A DNA stretch of 8,117 nucleotides from Roseiarcus sp035308145 (GTDB lineage Bacteria; Pseudomonadota; Alphaproteobacteria; Rhizobiales; Beijerinckiaceae), in NCBI GenBank assembly GCA_035308145.1, contig DATGHD010000107.1, forward strand, positions 1 to 8,117, read 5' to 3'. The notes beneath the pieces were generated by a model that saw only the letters and a program-made list of their open reading frames with translations, searched no databases and was not told the DNA's origin. Positions within the stretch are counted from its first letter, which is position 1; every line of letters begins with the position of its first letter. A program made the position numbers and the translations under genes. Positions 6,995 to 8,117 of this stretch are shown piece by piece.

Positions 6995-7023
6995 AGAGCG
7001 CTCTGCATTTAAACGGAATCCGT
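6995..7023. repeat. Short palindromic segment, possible interspersed element
   Basis: The perfect palindrome AGAGCGCTCT (6995-7004) is followed by the palindrome TTTAAA and by inverted arms ACGGA (7013-7017) and TCCGT (7019-7023). The word order AGAGCG...TTTAAAC.GAATC resembles a second class of small intergenic repeats in Hyphomicrobiales, as far as I recall. Only one copy is in this window, so repeat status is inferred. Confidence 0.4.
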
Positions 7024-7027
7024 CGAT

Positions 7028-7112
7028 GTCATTTCGAGGAGCGCAGCGACGAAGCAATCCATTCATAGAGCTCAGCCCCATGAGTGGATTGCTTCGCTTC
7101 GCTCGGAATGAC
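7028..7112. repeat. Palindromic intergenic repeat, copy 2
   Basis: An inverted repeat of about 85 bases of the same family as the copy at 5699-5779. The outer arms GTCATTTCGAG (7028-7038) and CTCGGAATGAC (7102-7112) pair with one T-G wobble. The inner arms GAAGCAATCCA (7051-7061) and TGGATTGCTTC (7085-7095) are exact complements, and the stem continues toward the loop with TTCAT against ATGAG. It lies downstream of both convergent genes, where a hairpin could protect 3' ends or limit read-through. Confidence 0.88.
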
Positions 7113-7154
7113 TTGAGTGGTTCTATTTCAAAGCAGCATGTTCTAGGGTACAAA

Positions 7155-8117
7155 TCACGCCGAAAGCGCAACAGCGATTCGCCGCTCGTCAGCCTGGCTC
7201 AAGTCTCGATCCGCGGCCGCCCCGCCGCCTCGCGCCACTTCCGCCATCGCTTCGCGCAGGACCTCGAGCCCCGCGCCGCGCTTCGGCGCTTCAGTCGCCA
7301 AATGCCGACGATAGGCGCGCGCGCCTGGCCGCCCGGTGAAAAGACCGAGCAGATGACGCGTCATGTCGTGCAAGCGGACGCCCTTGCTCAGCTCTCTGGC
7401 GATATAGGGCTCGAAGGCGCTGATCGCCTCAAGAGCGTCGGCGACCGGCGGCGCCTCCCCGAATAAGAGCGGATCAACTTCGAGAAGGATTTCCGGCGAC
7501 TGATAGGCGGCGCGGCCGATCATCACGCCGCCGAGATCGCCGAGAAGGTCTTTGGCCGCGCCAAGATCATTGACGCCGCCGTTGATCGTGACCGTTAGCT
7601 CCGGATGGGCGCGCTTGACCTCGCGGACCAATCCATAGTCGAGCGGCGGAATATCGCGATTTTCCTTCGGGCTTAAACCCTCCAGCCAGGCTTTACGCGC
7701 ATGCACGATTAGCGCGTCTGCGCCCGCTGTCTCTATCGTCTCAACAAAGGCGAACAGCGCCGCGCGCGGCTGCTCGTCGACGCCGACGCGGCATTTGACC
7801 GTGATCGGAACTCTCGTCGCCGCCTTCATCGCCGCGATGGCTTCGCCGACCAGCGCCGGCTCGCGCATCAGGCACGCGCCGAAGCGGCCGCTCTGGACGC
7901 GATCCGACGGGCAGCCGCAATTAAGATTGATTTCGTCATAGCCGAAACCGGCGCCGATCGCCGCCGCTTCGGCGAGGCGCTTCGGATCGGCGCCGCCAAG
8001 CTGCAAAGCGACAGGCTGCTCGAAGGGGTCAAAGCCGAGCAATCGCTCCCGCGGCCCGAAGACCACGGCGTCGGCCGTCACCATCTCGGTATAGAGCCTC
8101 GCCCGCCGCGTCAGCAG
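7155..8117 (-). CDS. dusA: tRNA-dihydrouridine synthase A, N-terminus cut by window edge
   Basis: This is an FMN-dependent enzyme that reduces uridines in the D-loop of tRNA in the cytosol. The frame is open to the right edge, giving 320 codons plus stop. An ATG at 8084 is probably not the start: the 11 codons before it read LLTRRARLYTE and continue into MVTADAV, which matches the conserved early region LLTRRALLYTEMVTTGA of DusA. Perhaps 20 or more residues are missing. Motifs seen are EINLNCGCPSDRVQSGRFGACLM, whose second cysteine (in GCP) is the catalytic proton donor, VPITVKCRVG, and IVHARKAWLEGLSPKENR, a DusA-specific signature. GGVMIGRAAYQSP forms the phosphate-binding end of the barrel. 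The C-terminal tail has the helical RxYRRHLA region expected of the family. The residue before GCP is Cys where Val or Leu is more usual. It is a housekeeping gene, convergent with and unrelated to the hydroxyproline genes. Confidence 0.95.
   Translation of the reverse strand: MLTRRARLYTEMVTADAVVFGPRERLLGFDPFEQPVALQLGGADPKRLAEAAAIGAGFGYDEINLNCGCPSDRVQSGRFGACLMREPALVGEAIAAMKAATRVPITVKCRVGVDEQPRAALFAFVETIETAGADALIVHARKAWLEGLSPKENRDIPPLDYGLVREVKRAHPELTVTINGGVNDLGAAKDLLGDLGGVMIGRAAYQSPEILLEVDPLLFGEAPPVADALEAISAFEPYIARELSKGVRLHDMTRHLLGLFTGRPGARAYRRHLATEAPKRGAGLEVLREAMAEVARGGGAAADRDLSQADERRIAVALSA

Larger units (their letters stand above)
6842..7154. other. Convergent intergenic region
   Basis: These 313 bases separate the ends of the epimerase and dusA genes, which are transcribed toward each other. 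The region holds the second palindromic repeat (7028-7112), a smaller palindromic segment (6995-7023) and a short hairpin CGCTGA-AAA-TCAGCG at 6908-6922. No hairpin followed directly by a convincing T-run was found for either gene. I see no supported protein gene here. Confidence 0.7.

Noticed and set aside
5699..7112. CRISPR-like or insertion-sequence origin for the two repeats
   Set aside because: There are only two imperfect palindromes far apart, with no spacers, transposase gene or target-site duplications visible.
7026..7466. 146-codon plus-strand open frame
   Set aside because: It begins in the second repeat (FRGAQRRSNP artefact) and continues antisense to dusA.

Overview
The window looks like chromosomal DNA from a GC-rich alphaproteobacterium, most likely of the order Hyphomicrobiales (Rhizobiales). 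The evidence is the strong G/C third-position bias and two copies of a palindromic intergenic repeat (GTCATTGCGAG...GAAGCAATCC type) that is common in that group. The genus cannot be fixed from this sequence; a methanotroph-related or Beijerinckiaceae-like host is only a guess. Six protein genes are supported. Two of them run off the window edges, and no tRNA, rRNA, CRISPR array or insertion sequence was seen.

Left part (1-3846, minus strand). A long open frame enters from the left edge and starts at 2676. It encodes a polytopic membrane protein with a central spermidine-synthase-like Rossmann domain, 892 codons within the window. Upstream of it, 79 bases away on the same strand, lies a protein-L-isoaspartate O-methyltransferase gene (2756-3634). 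Its best start is a GTG behind a perfect AGGAGG. That start gives the protein a twin-arginine signal peptide, so it probably acts in the periplasm. The two genes may be co-transcribed.

Middle part (3847-6841). A GntR-type regulator of the FadR/FCD class (minus strand) is divergent from two plus-strand genes. The first encodes a DapA-superfamily enzyme best matched to delta1-pyrroline-4-hydroxy-2-carboxylate deaminase, the second 4-hydroxyproline epimerase. This is a hydroxyproline catabolic module. The epimerase converts trans-4-hydroxy-L-proline to cis-4-hydroxy-D-proline. A D-hydroxyproline oxidase or dehydrogenase, not in this window, would make the pyrroline. The deaminase converts that to alpha-ketoglutarate semialdehyde, and a semialdehyde dehydrogenase, also not in the window, would finish the route to 2-oxoglutarate. 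The 132-base divergent spacer is markedly AT-rich. It holds a clear sigma70-type promoter for the catabolic genes, two identical TGTCGACAA copies and several ATACAA/ACAAGC words that are good operator candidates.

Right part (6842-8117). A 313-base convergent spacer holds a second copy of the intergenic repeat and a smaller palindromic segment. It is followed by the minus-strand gene for tRNA-dihydrouridine synthase A (7155-8117), whose N-terminus is cut by the right edge. One copy of the repeat lies between the two hydroxyproline genes and the other just after them, so the epimerase gene is bracketed by the repeat family.
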